Shown here: positions 17,445-26,944 of the stretch, in pieces | Position numbering within the stretch: position 1 is the first letter of the stretch | Layout: every line of letters starts with the position of its first letter | Origin: Roseitranquillus sp963709765 | GTDB lineage: Bacteria; Pseudomonadota; Alphaproteobacteria; Rhodobacterales; Rhodobacteraceae | NCBI GenBank assembly: GCA_963709765.1 | Contig: CAVPXL010000013.1 | Coordinates: forward strand, 191,456-255,455 | Reading direction: 5' to 3' | Length of the DNA stretch: 64,000 nt | Program-made: the position numbers and the translations under genes | The notes under the pieces: model-generated | Seen by the model: the letters and a program-made list of their open reading frames with translations, nothing else | The model's database searches: none | What the model was told of the DNA's origin: nothing

Positions 17445-18340
17445 CGGACGGCAAAGACCCGTGTCGGGTGCAGTTCCCCCGCGCGATAGGTGCCCACGGC
17501 CACGGCCTCGCCCCTCAGGGAGGCCCAGGCGGCGTCTCCGTAATCGGCCTCGCAGGCCAGCACCGGAGCCGGGTTGCCATGCCGGAGCCGTGCCGCCAAT
17601 TCGTCCGAGCACCTGGCCTGCGGCAGGTCGGCGAGCCCGAGTTCCAGCGGGTGCAGAAAGGCCTCCGGCTCGTCCGCGAGCCTGAGCGCCTCGAATTCCA
17701 CGGCGTCGGCCGCGTCGAACGGTCCCGACCAGGTGCGGCGCAGAACCGTCACATGCCCCAGGCACCCGAGCGCCTCGCCAAGATCCCGCGCGATGGCGCG
17801 CACATAGCCGCCCTTGCCGCAGACCATCTCCAGCTCGACATGGTCGGCATCGGGCCGGGCGATCATTTCCAGTCGCTCCACCCAGAGGGGCCTCGGCTCG
17901 GGGCGCACGTCCTCGCCTTCGCGTGCCAGCACATAGGCGCGTTCGCCGTCGATCCGGACGGCGGAGTATTTCGGCGGCGCCTGCATGATCCGTCCACGGA
18001 AGGCCGGCAGCGCCGCGCGGATGGCTTCGTCGTCGGGGCGTGCCGGATTGGTCTCCAGAACCCGCCCTTCGGCATCGTCGGTATCCGTGGCGACGCCCAT
18101 CCGCATGGTGAAGCGATAGGCCTTCAGCGCGTCGGTGACGTAGGGGACGGTCTTCGTGGCTTCGCCCAGCGCCACGGCCAGTACGCCGGTCGCCGCCGGG
18201 TCCAGCGTTCCGGCATGACCGGCCTTGCGGGCATCGAAAAGCCTGCGGACGGCGTTGGTGACCGCGGTCGATGTCGGGCCGGCCGGCTTGTCGATGATCA
18301 CCCAGCCCGAAATGTCGCGGCCCTTCTTCCTGCGGCCCAT
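17441..18340 (-). CDS. truB: tRNA pseudouridine(55) synthase
   Basis: 299 residues. GWVIIDKPAGPTSTAVTNAV opens the TruB fold. The catalytic Asp lies in HAGTLDPAATGVL, and YSAVRIDGERAY and GGYVRAIARDLGEALG are the other family motifs. It makes the T-loop pseudouridine at tRNA position 55. It is followed by DUF1643 with an ATGA overlap and is divergent from the GNAT gene. Confidence 0.96.
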   Translation of the reverse strand: MGRRKKGRDISGWVIIDKPAGPTSTAVTNAVRRLFDARKAGHAGTLDPAATGVLAVALGEATKTVPYVTDALKAYRFTMRMGVATDTDDAEGRVLETNPARPDDEAIRAALPAFRGRIMQAPPKYSAVRIDGERAYVLAREGEDVRPEPRPLWVERLEMIARPDADHVELEMVCGKGGYVRAIARDLGEALGCLGHVTVLRRTWSGPFDAADAVEFEALRLADEPEAFLHPLELGLADLPQARCSDELAARLRHGNPAPVLACEADYGDAAWASLRGEAVAVGTYRAGELHPTRVFAVR

Positions 18341-18429
18341 GTCGCCTCCGTCACGTGAAGCGCCGGGTGCTAGCGACGGCCGCGTTCGACGTCAATTCCC
18401 GGATGCCTCCGTTTGTGCCATGGTCGGGC

Positions 18430-18886
18430 ATGACGCAGGCATCCGGCAATCTGGTGATGCGGCCCGCACGCCCCGGGGACGTGGCCGACATCATCGATCT
18501 CGTGCGAGCGGCCTACGCGCCATACGTGCCGCTCATCGGGCGCGAACCGGCCCCCATGAGTGCAGATTACGCCGCGCTCGTGGCTGCGGACCGGGTGCGG
18601 GTGCTCTGCGATCCGGAGGTGGTGGGCGTTCTTGTCCTTGCCCGCGGCGCCGACCATCTGCTGATCGAGAACGTGGCCGTGTCCCCGGCCTTGCAGGGCC
18701 GTGGAATGGGGCGGCGGCTTCTGGCGGCGGCTGAAGCCGAGGCCCGGTCTGCCGCATTTGCGGCCCTTCACGAATGCCGGGATGGAGTGGAACATCCAGC
18801 TCTACCGGCGCATCGGGTTCCGCGAGACCGGTCGATGCCGCGAGGGCGGGTTCGACAGGGTTTACATGACGCGCGAGGTGGGATGA
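18430..18886 (+). CDS. GNAT-family N-acetyltransferase (single-base frameshift as read)
   Basis: The first part (MRPARPGDVADIIDLVRAAY) runs through the acetyl-CoA-binding loop (VSPALQGRGMGRRLLAAAEA). After about 18748 the sense continues in the next frame as LPHLRPFTNAGMEWNIQLYR and ends REVG. Removing one T (18748) joins ARLPHLRPFTNAGM and gives 151 residues, the usual GNAT size. The acceptor substrate is unknown. It lies convergent with the phosphodiester glycosidase gene, with stops four bases apart. Confidence 0.8.
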
Positions 18887-18890
18887 GGAC

Positions 18891-19622
18891 TCACTCGGCG
18901 AGCGGTCGGACTACGCCCAGGATCGGGCCGAGGGGACGCCCCACGTCGCGACGCCCGATGCCAGGCGCCCAGAGCCGCGAGACGCTGCCGTCGAGATAGA
19001 GCGCCTGCGGCGTCTCGAGCAGATCGCGGAAAAGGCGGCCGAACTGATGAAGGGTGACCGGCGTCTCCGAGATCACCATGTGTACGATCCCGTTGTCGTC
19101 CACGCCGACGCCGTTGCGCACGAGGCGCGAGGTGCTGTCGGGCAGGAACCGTGGATGCAGCGCGCCCCCGATCACCAGCATCGGACCCGATTGCGTCGCA
19201 TGGAGGCACGACGGACGCTCGTCGGCAAAGCGACGGCTCTCGACGATCCGGGCGGAGCTTTGCGTCAGGCACAGCACGCCGTTGGGGAGCAGGCCGAAAT
19301 TGCCGGGGCCATCGCGAGTGATCAGCGGCGCGAGCGTTTCGCCCGCTTCGACGTAGTGGCCCACCGCGCTCCGGTCGGCGTGGTACATCCCGCCGTTCAT
19401 CGCCACATCCAGGCGCAGACCCTGCTCTCTCAACGTCGCGTCGAGCCGGCCGTACTGGCTCCAGGGCTGACCCTCGTCGTCGTTCAGGAAAAGCCGGATC
19501 TCGGCCTCGGCGGGATCGACCGAACAGATCGTGTAACTGGCGCCCTCGAAGGTCTCGGGACGGCAATCCTGCGGGTCCGCGCTGCCGGCGAGGGCCGCGA
19601 AGGCGAGCGACCAGAGCAGCAT
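18891..19622 (-). CDS. Secreted phosphodiester glycosidase (NAGPA domain) family protein
   Basis: 243 residues with an N-terminal signal (LLWSLAFAALAGSADP). The NAGPA-type core is visible: LDVAMNGGMYHADRSAVG, NFGLLPNGVLCL, ATQSGPMLVIGGALH and RNGVGVDDNGIVHMVISE, ending with ALYLDGSVSRLW. The family includes the enzyme that uncovers mannose-6-phosphate; bacterial members act on uncharacterised phosphodiester-linked sugars outside the cytoplasm. It starts two bases after the rbfA stop, so it is co-transcribed with it. Confidence 0.82.
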   Translation of the reverse strand: MLLWSLAFAALAGSADPQDCRPETFEGASYTICSVDPAEAEIRLFLNDDEGQPWSQYGRLDATLREQGLRLDVAMNGGMYHADRSAVGHYVEAGETLAPLITRDGPGNFGLLPNGVLCLTQSSARIVESRRFADERPSCLHATQSGPMLVIGGALHPRFLPDSTSRLVRNGVGVDDNGIVHMVISETPVTLHQFGRLFRDLLETPQALYLDGSVSRLWAPGIGRRDVGRPLGPILGVVRPLAE

Positions 19623-19623
19623 G

Positions 19624-20028
19624 TCAGTCGTCGAGGTCGCGCCGCACGGGGGCGCTGTCGAGAAGCCGCCGCGTCTCGTCCATCCGGTCGAAGCTCTCGT
19701 CGATCACGAAGCGCAGTTCGGGCGAGAACTTGAGCGTCAACGCCTTGGACACAGCATGCCTCAGCTCGCCCTTGTTGCGCACGAGCGCCGCGATCGCGGC
19801 TTCGCGGTTGCCCCCGCCCAGCGGCAGGACATAGGCGGTCGCCACGCGCAGGTCGGGCGAGGTGCGCACCTCGCCAACCGTGATCGACATGCCGCTGAGA
19901 TCGGGGTCATGCACGTCACCGCGCGCAAGCACGTCGCTCAGGGTTCGGCGGATCAGCTCGCCGACGCGAAGCTGGCGCTGCGACGGGCCGTCGCCGGAAT
20001 GGAAGCTCTTGCGGGACATGGGCCTCAT
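19624..20028 (-). CDS. rbfA: 30S ribosome-binding factor RbfA
   Basis: 134 residues. PSQRQLRVGELIRRTLSDVL, DLRVATAYVLPLGG and LTLKFSPELRFVIDESFDRM are RbfA signatures. It is needed for maturation of the 16S rRNA 5' end and for cold adaptation. An alternative start three codons in (20019) cannot be excluded. It is divergent from dapB. Confidence 0.95.
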   Translation of the reverse strand: MRPMSRKSFHSGDGPSQRQLRVGELIRRTLSDVLARGDVHDPDLSGMSITVGEVRTSPDLRVATAYVLPLGGGNREAAIAALVRNKGELRHAVSKALTLKFSPELRFVIDESFDRMDETRRLLDSAPVRRDLDD

Positions 20029-20161
20029 CTACGCCTGCCGTTCGCGCGCTGCAAGCCACGGCACTGGACCGTCACGATTGCGCGGCGTAAGGCGGTGGGC
20101 GCGGGCGGCGTCGCACCTGCCGGCGTACGGACAGGGCAGCCGGAACGGGGGGCGCGAGCCA

Positions 20162-20974
20162 ATGAGCGAACATCCGGGCATCGTCGTGACGGGGGTCTCG
20201 GGCCGTATGGGCCAGATGCTCGTCCGTCTCGTCGCCGACAGCGACCGGGCCGATCTGGTCGGAGCGCTCGAGCGTCCGGGGCACGCCTGGATCGGGCGCG
20301 ACGTGGGCGAGGCCGTCGGCGGTGGCGCGCTGGGCGTCACGGTGACCGACGACCCGCTGGAGGCATTCGCCCGCGCACAGGCGGTCATCGACTTCACGGC
20401 GCCCGCCGCGACCGTGGAATACGCCGGGCTGGCCGCGCAGGCACGCGCCGTCCACGTCATCGGCACGACGGGTCTGAGCGAGGACGACCTCGACTGCATC
20501 GCGGCGGCGGCACGCCACGCGCCGATCGTGCGGGCCGGCAACATGAGCCTCGGCGTCAATCTGATCGTCCAGCTCACCCGCCAGGTCGCGCGCGCCCTCG
20601 ATGCCGACTGGGACATCGAGATCGTCGAGGCACATCATCGCCACAAGGTCGACGCGCCTTCGGGCACGGCCCTGATGCTGGGCGAGGCTGCGGCGGCCGG
20701 GCGTGACATCCCCCTGAACGAAAACGCGATCCGCGGCCGCGACGGCATGACCGGCGCGCGTCCGGAAGGGCGGATCGGCTTTTCCGCCATCCGGGGCGGC
20801 GACATCGTCGGTGAGCACGACGTGATCTTCGCGGGCGAGGGCGAGCGCATCGTCCTTCGACACGTCGCATCCGATCGCGCGATCTTTGCCCGGGGCGCGC
20901 TCAAGGCCGCGCTCTGGGGGCAGGACCGTCAGCCCGGCCATTACGACATGCTCGACGTTCTGGGCCTGCGCTGA
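20162..20974 (+). CDS. dapB: 4-hydroxy-tetrahydrodipicolinate reductase
   Basis: 270 residues. The nucleotide-binding motif is IVVTGVSGRMGQML, the conserved catalytic segment IVEAHHRHKVDAPSGTAL, and GMTGAR and GEHDVIFAGEGER follow. It reduces dihydrodipicolinate in the lysine/diaminopimelate pathway. The window also encodes a saccharopine-type lysine-degrading module (33-35 kb). Confidence 0.97.
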   Translation: MSEHPGIVVTGVSGRMGQMLVRLVADSDRADLVGALERPGHAWIGRDVGEAVGGGALGVTVTDDPLEAFARAQAVIDFTAPAATVEYAGLAAQARAVHVIGTTGLSEDDLDCIAAAARHAPIVRAGNMSLGVNLIVQLTRQVARALDADWDIEIVEAHHRHKVDAPSGTALMLGEAAAAGRDIPLNENAIRGRDGMTGARPEGRIGFSAIRGGDIVGEHDVIFAGEGERIVLRHVASDRAIFARGALKAALWGQDRQPGHYDMLDVLGLR

Positions 20975-21017
20975 AGCGACGAGTGATCCACGCGAATAGG
21001 CGTCGCGTAGACCGGGC

Positions 21018-21380
21018 GTGTTGCGTGCCGCGATCTTTCTCGGGCTGGTCCTGGCCCTGTTCTTGCCCGGCGGCATGGCCCGGGCCGATTTCATGCCCGT
21101 CCTTCGGCGCGATGCTTTCGTGACCATCATCGAGGGGCGTGACCTCACGCGGTTCGGCCTGCGACTGACAGTCTCGTCTGACGGCGAGATCGGGGGCCGG
21201 GCCTTCGGACAGTCCGTCCGCGGGAGCTGGACGTGGCGCGACCGGTATTTCTGCCGCACGCTCGTTTTCGGTCGTCAGGACCTCGGTGACGATTGCCAGG
21301 CCGTGTCTGTGCAGGGAAACGTCCTGCGCTTCGTGGCCGACGAAGGTCGCGGTGACCGGGCGGATCTGCGCCTGGAGTGA
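21018..21380 (+). CDS. Small secreted protein of unknown function
   Basis: 120 residues starting at GTG 21018. A hydrophobic signal (AAIFLGLVLALFLPGGMARA) precedes a 95-residue beta-rich domain with two cysteines (WTWRDRYFCRTLVF, DDCQAVSV), probably disulfide-linked. I do not recognise the family with certainty. It is likely periplasmic, lies 43 bases after dapB and could share its transcript. Confidence 0.7.
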   Translation: MLRAAIFLGLVLALFLPGGMARADFMPVLRRDAFVTIIEGRDLTRFGLRLTVSSDGEIGGRAFGQSVRGSWTWRDRYFCRTLVFGRQDLGDDCQAVSVQGNVLRFVADEGRGDRADLRLE

Positions 21381-21389
21381 GGCCGGGTT

Positions 21390-21575
21390 TCAGAAGTCGT
21401 AGGCGATGCCCTTCTTCTCCCAGTCCCCGAAGCGGACGGGTTCCGGCCCGTCGCGGCCGCCGAGCTCCGCGGGCAGGTCCAGAGCCTTGGCCTGTTGGCG
21501 CCGCGCCTGGGCCTCCGCAAGAGCCCGCCGCGCCTCGGGGGGCAGGTCTGTCGGCTGGTCGGGGGTGTCGGCCAT
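21390..21575 (-). CDS. DUF1674 / SdhAF4-type succinate dehydrogenase assembly factor
   Basis: 61 residues ending in the family hallmark GGRDGPEPVRFGDWEKKGIA plus YDF. In mitochondria the homologous SDHAF4 binds flavinated SdhA and protects it before complex assembly. The N-terminal half is a charged linker, as usual. It is divergent from rsmB. Confidence 0.9.
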   Translation of the reverse strand: MADTPDQPTDLPPEARRALAEAQARRQQAKALDLPAELGGRDGPEPVRFGDWEKKGIAYDF

Positions 21576-21653
21576 CGAGGCGCTCCTTGTTCCACCGCAA
21601 AGGCTGATATACGTGCGAGCGCCCGGGGCTCAACCCCGACGGAGGAGCCGCCG

Positions 21654-22925
21654 ATGCCGAAGCCTGGTCATTCCGCCCGTTCGGCGGCGCTTTCGCTGAT
21701 GCAGGCCGTGACGTCGGACGGGCGCCTCCTGTCCGAGGTCCTGCCGCAGGCGGTGGAGCGGCTCGACCCCGGCGCCCGTGCCCGCGCGCAGCGTCTGGCC
21801 ACCGAGGCGTTGCGCTGGGCGGACCGGGCGGACCGGATGCTGGGACCCTACCTGAGGCGCAAGCCCGATTCTGCGACCCTGAATGCGCTGCGGCTCGGAA
21901 CCTGGGAAATCTGCAGCGGCACATCAGCCGATTACGGTGTCGTGAACGAAATCGTGGCCCTCATGCGCGCCGGCCGGAAGACACAAGGTCAGGCGGGTCT
22001 GGTCAACGCGGTGCTGCGGCGCATCGCAGAGGCCGGGCCCGTGGCCTGGAACGCTTTGCCGCCATCGCGCTTGCCGCGCTGGCTGCGCAAGCCGCTGCTC
22101 GCAGCCTACGGGCGCCCCGCCGTGGAGGCTATGGAGGCGGCTCATGCGGCGGGCGCGCCGCTCGATCTCACGCCCCGAGATGGCGATCCGGAGGCGATCG
22201 CCGCCGCGACGGGTGGCGAAGTGCTGCCAACGGGAAGCGTCCGCCTGACGGAGCCGGGGCAGATCAGCCGCCTGCCGCTCTACGACGACGGGCGCTGGTG
22301 GGTGCAGGACGCCGCCGCGGCGCTGCCCGCGCGGATCCTTGAGCTCCGTCGGGGCGAGCGGGTGCTGGACCTCTGCGCCGCGCCGGGCGGAAAGACGCTG
22401 CAGATGGCGGCGGCGGGCGCCGATGTCACGGCGCTCGACATCTCGCCCCCGCGGATGCGGCGGCTCGAAGAGAACCTCGCGCGCTGTGACCTGAAGGCCC
22501 GGACAGTCGTCGCCGACGCGACGGATTGGGAAGGGGCAACATTCGACGCGGTGCTGCTCGATGCGCCCTGTACGGCCACGGGCACGATCCGCCGGCATCC
22601 CGACCTGCCGCACGCCAAGTCGACGGCAGCCCTCGGGCCGCTGGTGGAGCTGCAGGCGCGGCTGATCGATCGGGCGGTGGCGCTCACCCGCCCCGGGGGA
22701 CGCCTCGTTTTCTGCACCTGTTCGCTCCTGCCCGAGGAGGGAGAGGCGCAGGTCAAATCGGCACTGGGTCGCCATCCGAACATCGCGGCCGACCCCGGCC
22801 CTCTGGCGCTTCCCGGGATCGAACGGGACTGGATCGGCGACGGGCTCCGGCTGCGGCCGGATTACTGGCCCGACCGGGGCGGCATGGACGGGTTCTACAT
22901 CGCGCGGTTGCGCAAGTCGGACTGA
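21654..22925 (+). CDS. rsmB: RsmB-type 16S rRNA cytosine-5 methyltransferase
   Basis: 423 residues. A NusB-like N-terminal domain (residues 5-130; GRKTQGQAGLVNAVLRRI) precedes a SAM-dependent domain with VLDLCAAPGGKTLQMAAAG, the first catalytic-region cysteine in LLDAPCTATGTIRRHPD and the second in VFCTCSLLPEEGE. GGAGGAG precedes the ATG. It methylates a cytosine in 16S rRNA. Confidence 0.93.
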   Translation: MPKPGHSARSAALSLMQAVTSDGRLLSEVLPQAVERLDPGARARAQRLATEALRWADRADRMLGPYLRRKPDSATLNALRLGTWEICSGTSADYGVVNEIVALMRAGRKTQGQAGLVNAVLRRIAEAGPVAWNALPPSRLPRWLRKPLLAAYGRPAVEAMEAAHAAGAPLDLTPRDGDPEAIAAATGGEVLPTGSVRLTEPGQISRLPLYDDGRWWVQDAAAALPARILELRRGERVLDLCAAPGGKTLQMAAAGADVTALDISPPRMRRLEENLARCDLKARTVVADATDWEGATFDAVLLDAPCTATGTIRRHPDLPHAKSTAALGPLVELQARLIDRAVALTRPGGRLVFCTCSLLPEEGEAQVKSALGRHPNIAADPGPLALPGIERDWIGDGLRLRPDYWPDRGGMDGFYIARLRKSD

Positions 22926-23061
22926 ATTCAGTCCCGCCCGGTTGAGCTCCCGGAGCACCTTTCACGCAGGAGCGTAGCCCGCCGGACTGTCGACCCTTTC
23001 GGCCCGGCGGCCCGCCGCCTATGCTGCGTCCCTGAGGCAGGCGAAAGATCAGGACGGCCGG

Positions 23062-24792
23062 ATGGCACTGGGCGACGGCTGGAAAGCGCGAGGCACGCGC
23101 TGGCGGAACCGGGCGGCGGCCCGGTCCGCGGGGCGTTCGAGTGTCGCGACCCGGCTCCTCCGCCGCCCCGAGCCGCATCTGATCGGCAGTCATGCAAGGG
23201 GCCGGCAGATGACGGCCGGCAACTTCCTCTTCGCCGGCTACCTTGTGGAGGCACGCGATGTCTCGATCTGGGACCTGCCCGATCCCACTCCGGAATTCAC
23301 GGCCGAGCTGCACGGCTTTGGCTGGCTCGACGATCTCGCCGCTGCCGGCGATGCCGAGGCACGGCGCCGCGCGCGCGACTGGAGCCTGGACTGGCTGAGC
23401 CGGTTCGGAGACGGGCGCGGACCCGGCTGGACGCCACGCCTGACCGGTCGACGGCTGCTTCGGATGATCAACCACGCCGACCTCGTCCTCGATGGAGCCG
23501 CCCCGGAGCGGGTCGCGGCCGCCCTGGGGTCACAGACGCTGTTCCTGGCGCGTCGCTGGAACGCAACCTCGCCCGGGCTCGCGCGGTTCGAGGCGCTGGC
23601 GGGACTGGTCCATGGCGCCCTGTCTCTCGAGGGGTTCGAACGTCACGCCGAGGCCGCCCACAAGGCGCTTGCGCGCGAATGCGGCGGCCAGATCGACACC
23701 CGCGGCGGCATCGCCACGCGCAACCCCGAAGCGTTGCTCGAGGTTTTCACGCTGCTGACCTGGTGCGTCGCACTTCTGAAGGAGGCCCATCATGCGCCGG
23801 GGACCGCGCTGCTGTCGGCGCTCGAACGGGTGGCTCCGACGCTGCGGGCGCTGCGTCACTCGGATGGGGCCCTGGCCCGTTTCCACGGCGGCGGCCGCGG
23901 CGGCGAAGGACGGCTCGATCAGGCGCTGTTCCAGGCCGGCGTCCGGACCCGGCCGCCCGACGGCGTCCCGGCGATGGGGTTCTCGCGGCTGCACCACGGT
24001 CGAACCAGCGTCATCGCGGACACCGCGCCCCCGCCACGGCGCGAGGCATCGGCGTTGGCGCACGCCTCCACACTTGGGTTCGAGATGACGTCCGGGCGCC
24101 GTCCCCTCGTGGTCAATTGCGGCGATGGCTCGGTGTTCGGAGAAAGTTGGCGGCGGGCCGGCCGCGCCACCGCGTCGCATTCGACGCTGGCGATCGAGGG
24201 CTACTCGTCGGCACGACTGGGCACGGCGAACCTGCTTTCGGGGCGCGAGGCGGAGCTGCTGATCGATGCGCCGAAATCCGTGCCGCTCGAACGGCGCTCC
24301 GAGGGCGATGGCACCGGTTTTCTCGCGGGCCACGACGGCTACGTCTCGACCCACGGATTGACCCACGTGCGCAAACTGACGCTGGCCTATGACGGGCGGA
24401 GCCTGACCGGCGAGGACAGCCTCGTCGTCTCCGAGGCCGCTCATCGCCGGCGTTTCGACCGGCTCGTCGCCGGGACGGACGGCGTGCGCTTCGCGCTCCG
24501 CTTCCACCTTCATCCCGACGTTCACGCGATCACCGAGGACGCCGGCGCGCAGGCGCGGCTCGAACTGGCGAGCGGAGAAGTCTGGGTCCTGCGTCCCGAA
24601 CCGGGGAACTGGATGCTGCGGATCGACAATTCCGTCTTTCTGGAAAAGGCGCGCCTCGCGCCCCGGGCGACGCGGCAGGTCGTTCTCTTTTCCACGGCGG
24701 TGGGGTATTCGACCCGCATAGGCTGGCAGATCGCCAAGTCCGGGGAGACTCCCTCGGCCATTCGCGACGTCGAGCCGGACGAGACGTACTGA
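23062..24792 (+). CDS. Heparinase II/III family protein
   Basis: 576 residues. The N-terminal half is an alpha/alpha toroid (GFGWLDDLAAAG, LSLEGFERHAEAAHKAL). The C-terminal half is a beta-sandwich with the conserved RTSVIAD and ASHSTLAIEGYSSARLG segments and LVVNCGDGS. Members cleave uronic-acid-containing polysaccharides by beta-elimination. No signal peptide is visible at this start, which is common in the alphaproteobacterial branch between rsmB and purH. The substrate is unknown. Confidence 0.88.
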   Translation: MALGDGWKARGTRWRNRAAARSAGRSSVATRLLRRPEPHLIGSHARGRQMTAGNFLFAGYLVEARDVSIWDLPDPTPEFTAELHGFGWLDDLAAAGDAEARRRARDWSLDWLSRFGDGRGPGWTPRLTGRRLLRMINHADLVLDGAAPERVAAALGSQTLFLARRWNATSPGLARFEALAGLVHGALSLEGFERHAEAAHKALARECGGQIDTRGGIATRNPEALLEVFTLLTWCVALLKEAHHAPGTALLSALERVAPTLRALRHSDGALARFHGGGRGGEGRLDQALFQAGVRTRPPDGVPAMGFSRLHHGRTSVIADTAPPPRREASALAHASTLGFEMTSGRRPLVVNCGDGSVFGESWRRAGRATASHSTLAIEGYSSARLGTANLLSGREAELLIDAPKSVPLERRSEGDGTGFLAGHDGYVSTHGLTHVRKLTLAYDGRSLTGEDSLVVSEAAHRRRFDRLVAGTDGVRFALRFHLHPDVHAITEDAGAQARLELASGEVWVLRPEPGNWMLRIDNSVFLEKARLAPRATRQVVLFSTAVGYSTRIGWQIAKSGETPSAIRDVEPDETY

Positions 24793-24808
24793 GCGAGGGT
24801 TTCTGGCG

Positions 24809-26383
24809 ATGGGTGACGTGGTTCGGGCGCGGCGGGCGCTGCTTTCGGTGTCGGACAAGACGGGCCTGGAGGCGCTCGGGCGGGCACTTGCCGAGCGCGG
24901 GGTCGAGCTGGTCTCGACTGGCGGCACGGCGGCGGCATTGCGCGCCGCCGGCCTGACGGTGCGCGATGTGACCGATCTCACCGGATTCCCCGAGATGATG
25001 GACGGCCGCGTCAAGACGCTGCACCCGGCGGTCCACGGCGGCCTTCTGGCGCTGCGCGACAAGGCCGATCACGTTGCGGCGATGGAGGCGCACGACATCG
25101 CACCGATAGACCTTCTCGTGGTCAATCTCTACCCGTTCGAGGCGACGGTGGCCAGGGGCGCGGACTATGCCACCTGTGTCGAGAACATCGACATCGGCGG
25201 CCCCGCCATGTTGCGGGCGGCGGCGAAGAACCACGCCGATGTGGCTGTCGTGACCGATGTCGAGGATTACGACGCGCTGTTGACCGAACTGGACGAACAC
25301 GGCGGGACGACGTCGGCGTTCCGCAAGCGCCTGGCGCTGACGGCCTATGGTCGGACGGCGGCCTATGACGCGGCGGTGTCGACGTGGCTGGCCGGGGCGC
25401 TGGACGAAACACCGCGCCGGCGCACCTTCGCCGGCACGCTCGCGCAATCGCTCCGCTACGGTGAGAACCCGCATCAGAAGGCGGCCTTCTACCGCGACGG
25501 ATCCGGTCGGCCAGGCGTGGCGACGGCGCGGCAATGGCAGGGCAAGGAGCTCAGCTACAACAACATCAACGACACCGACGCGGCCTTCGAGCTGGTCGCG
25601 GAGTTCGAGGCGCCGACCTGCGTGATCGTCAAGCACGCCAACCCGTGCGGCGTCGCTACCGGCACCGATCTGGCCCGGGCCTATGGCCGCGCCTATGATT
25701 GCGACCGGGTGTCGGCCTTCGGCGGGATCGTGGCGCTGAACCGGCCACTCGACGCGGCGACGGCCGACGCCATCACCGGGATCTTCACTGAGGTCGTCAT
25801 CGCGCCCGACGCCGACGAGGCCGCCCGCGCCGTCTTCGCGGCGAAGAAGAATCTGCGCCTGCTGACGACGAGCGGCCTGCCCGGCGCGCAAGGCTCGCGG
25901 CTGACCGTTCGTCAGGTGGCCGGCGGATTGCTGGTGCAGGACGCCGATGCGGCGATGGTGGACCGCTCCGTTCTTCGGGTCGTGACGCAGCGTGCGCCGT
26001 CGCAAGGCGAGCTGTCGGATCTGCTCTTCGCCTGGCGCGTGGCAAAGCACGTCAAGTCGAACGCCATCGTTTACGCCAAGGACGGCGCGACCGTAGGCGT
26101 CGGCGCGGGTCAGATGAGCCGCGTCGATTCCACCCGGATCGCGGCGCGCAAGGCCGAAGACATGGCCGCCACGCTGGGCCTGTCCGAGCCGCCCACCCGC
26201 GGCTCCGTGGTGGCGTCCGACGCGTTCTTTCCGTTCGCCGACGGTCTGCTCGCGGCCGCCGAGGCCGGGGCGACGGCGGTGATCCAGCCCGGCGGATCCA
26301 TGCGCGACGCCGAGGTGATCGCGGCGGCCGACGCCGCCGGGCTGGCGATGGTCTTCACCGGCCAGCGCCATTTCCGCCATTGA
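24809..26383 (+). CDS. purH: Bifunctional AICAR transformylase / IMP cyclohydrolase
   Basis: 524 residues. The N-terminal cyclohydrolase (LLSVSDKTGLEALGRAL, DGRVKTLHPAVHGGLL) is followed by the transformylase domain (GENPHQKAAFY, IVKHANPCGVATG, SNAIVYAKDG). It catalyses the last two steps of IMP synthesis. The stop overlaps the TTG start of lspA. Confidence 0.98.
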   Translation: MGDVVRARRALLSVSDKTGLEALGRALAERGVELVSTGGTAAALRAAGLTVRDVTDLTGFPEMMDGRVKTLHPAVHGGLLALRDKADHVAAMEAHDIAPIDLLVVNLYPFEATVARGADYATCVENIDIGGPAMLRAAAKNHADVAVVTDVEDYDALLTELDEHGGTTSAFRKRLALTAYGRTAAYDAAVSTWLAGALDETPRRRTFAGTLAQSLRYGENPHQKAAFYRDGSGRPGVATARQWQGKELSYNNINDTDAAFELVAEFEAPTCVIVKHANPCGVATGTDLARAYGRAYDCDRVSAFGGIVALNRPLDAATADAITGIFTEVVIAPDADEAARAVFAAKKNLRLLTTSGLPGAQGSRLTVRQVAGGLLVQDADAAMVDRSVLRVVTQRAPSQGELSDLLFAWRVAKHVKSNAIVYAKDGATVGVGAGQMSRVDSTRIAARKAEDMAATLGLSEPPTRGSVVASDAFFPFADGLLAAAEAGATAVIQPGGSMRDAEVIAAADAAGLAMVFTGQRHFRH

Positions 26384-26892
26384 GCCCCGCGCGCCACGAT
26401 CGGGCGGAGCCTCCGCACACGAGCCTCGCCTGGACGGTACGCGTCGCGGGGGCGACCTTCGTTCTCGATCAGGTGAGCAAGGTCGTGGTGGTCTGGCTGC
26501 TGGGCCTGGCCGAGCGCGGCGTGATGGACGTCCTGTCGCCCTGGCTCAGCTTTCGCATGGCCTGGAACGAAGGCATCAATTTCGGTCTCTTCGCGGGCGG
26601 CGACCTCACGCGGTGGGTGCTGATCGCCATCGCCGTGATCATCTCCGGCTGGGTGGCGCACTGGATGTGGCGGTCTCGTCCCTCGGCCCTGGTGCAGGCT
26701 TCGGCAGGGCTGCTGATCGGCGGCGCGCTGGGCAATGCGCTCGACCGGGTTCTCTACGGGGCCGTGGCCGATTTTCTCAACATGTCGTGCTGCGGGATCG
26801 AGAACCCGTACGCCTTCAACGTGGCGGACATCGCGATTTTCGTCGGCGCCCTCGGCCTGATCCTGTTCGCGGGTTCGGACAAGAGCGCGTGA
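26380..26892 (+). CDS. lspA: Lipoprotein signal peptidase II
   Basis: 170 residues with four membrane helices. The catalytic aspartates are in GNALDRVLYGAVADFL, with NEGINFGLFAG and FNVADIAIFVG as the other family blocks. The start codon is TTG, overlapping the purH stop (TTGA), so translation is coupled. It cleaves prolipoproteins in the inner membrane, which fits the three lipoprotein-type signals in this window, one directly downstream. Confidence 0.94.
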   Translation: MSPARHDRAEPPHTSLAWTVRVAGATFVLDQVSKVVVVWLLGLAERGVMDVLSPWLSFRMAWNEGINFGLFAGGDLTRWVLIAIAVIISGWVAHWMWRSRPSALVQASAGLLIGGALGNALDRVLYGAVADFLNMSCCGIENPYAFNVADIAIFVGALGLILFAGSDKSA

Positions 26893-26944
26893 CGCGCCGC
26901 GCGAGACCGGCTAGGAAAAGGCCGTGACTGACGGAGGGACGGGC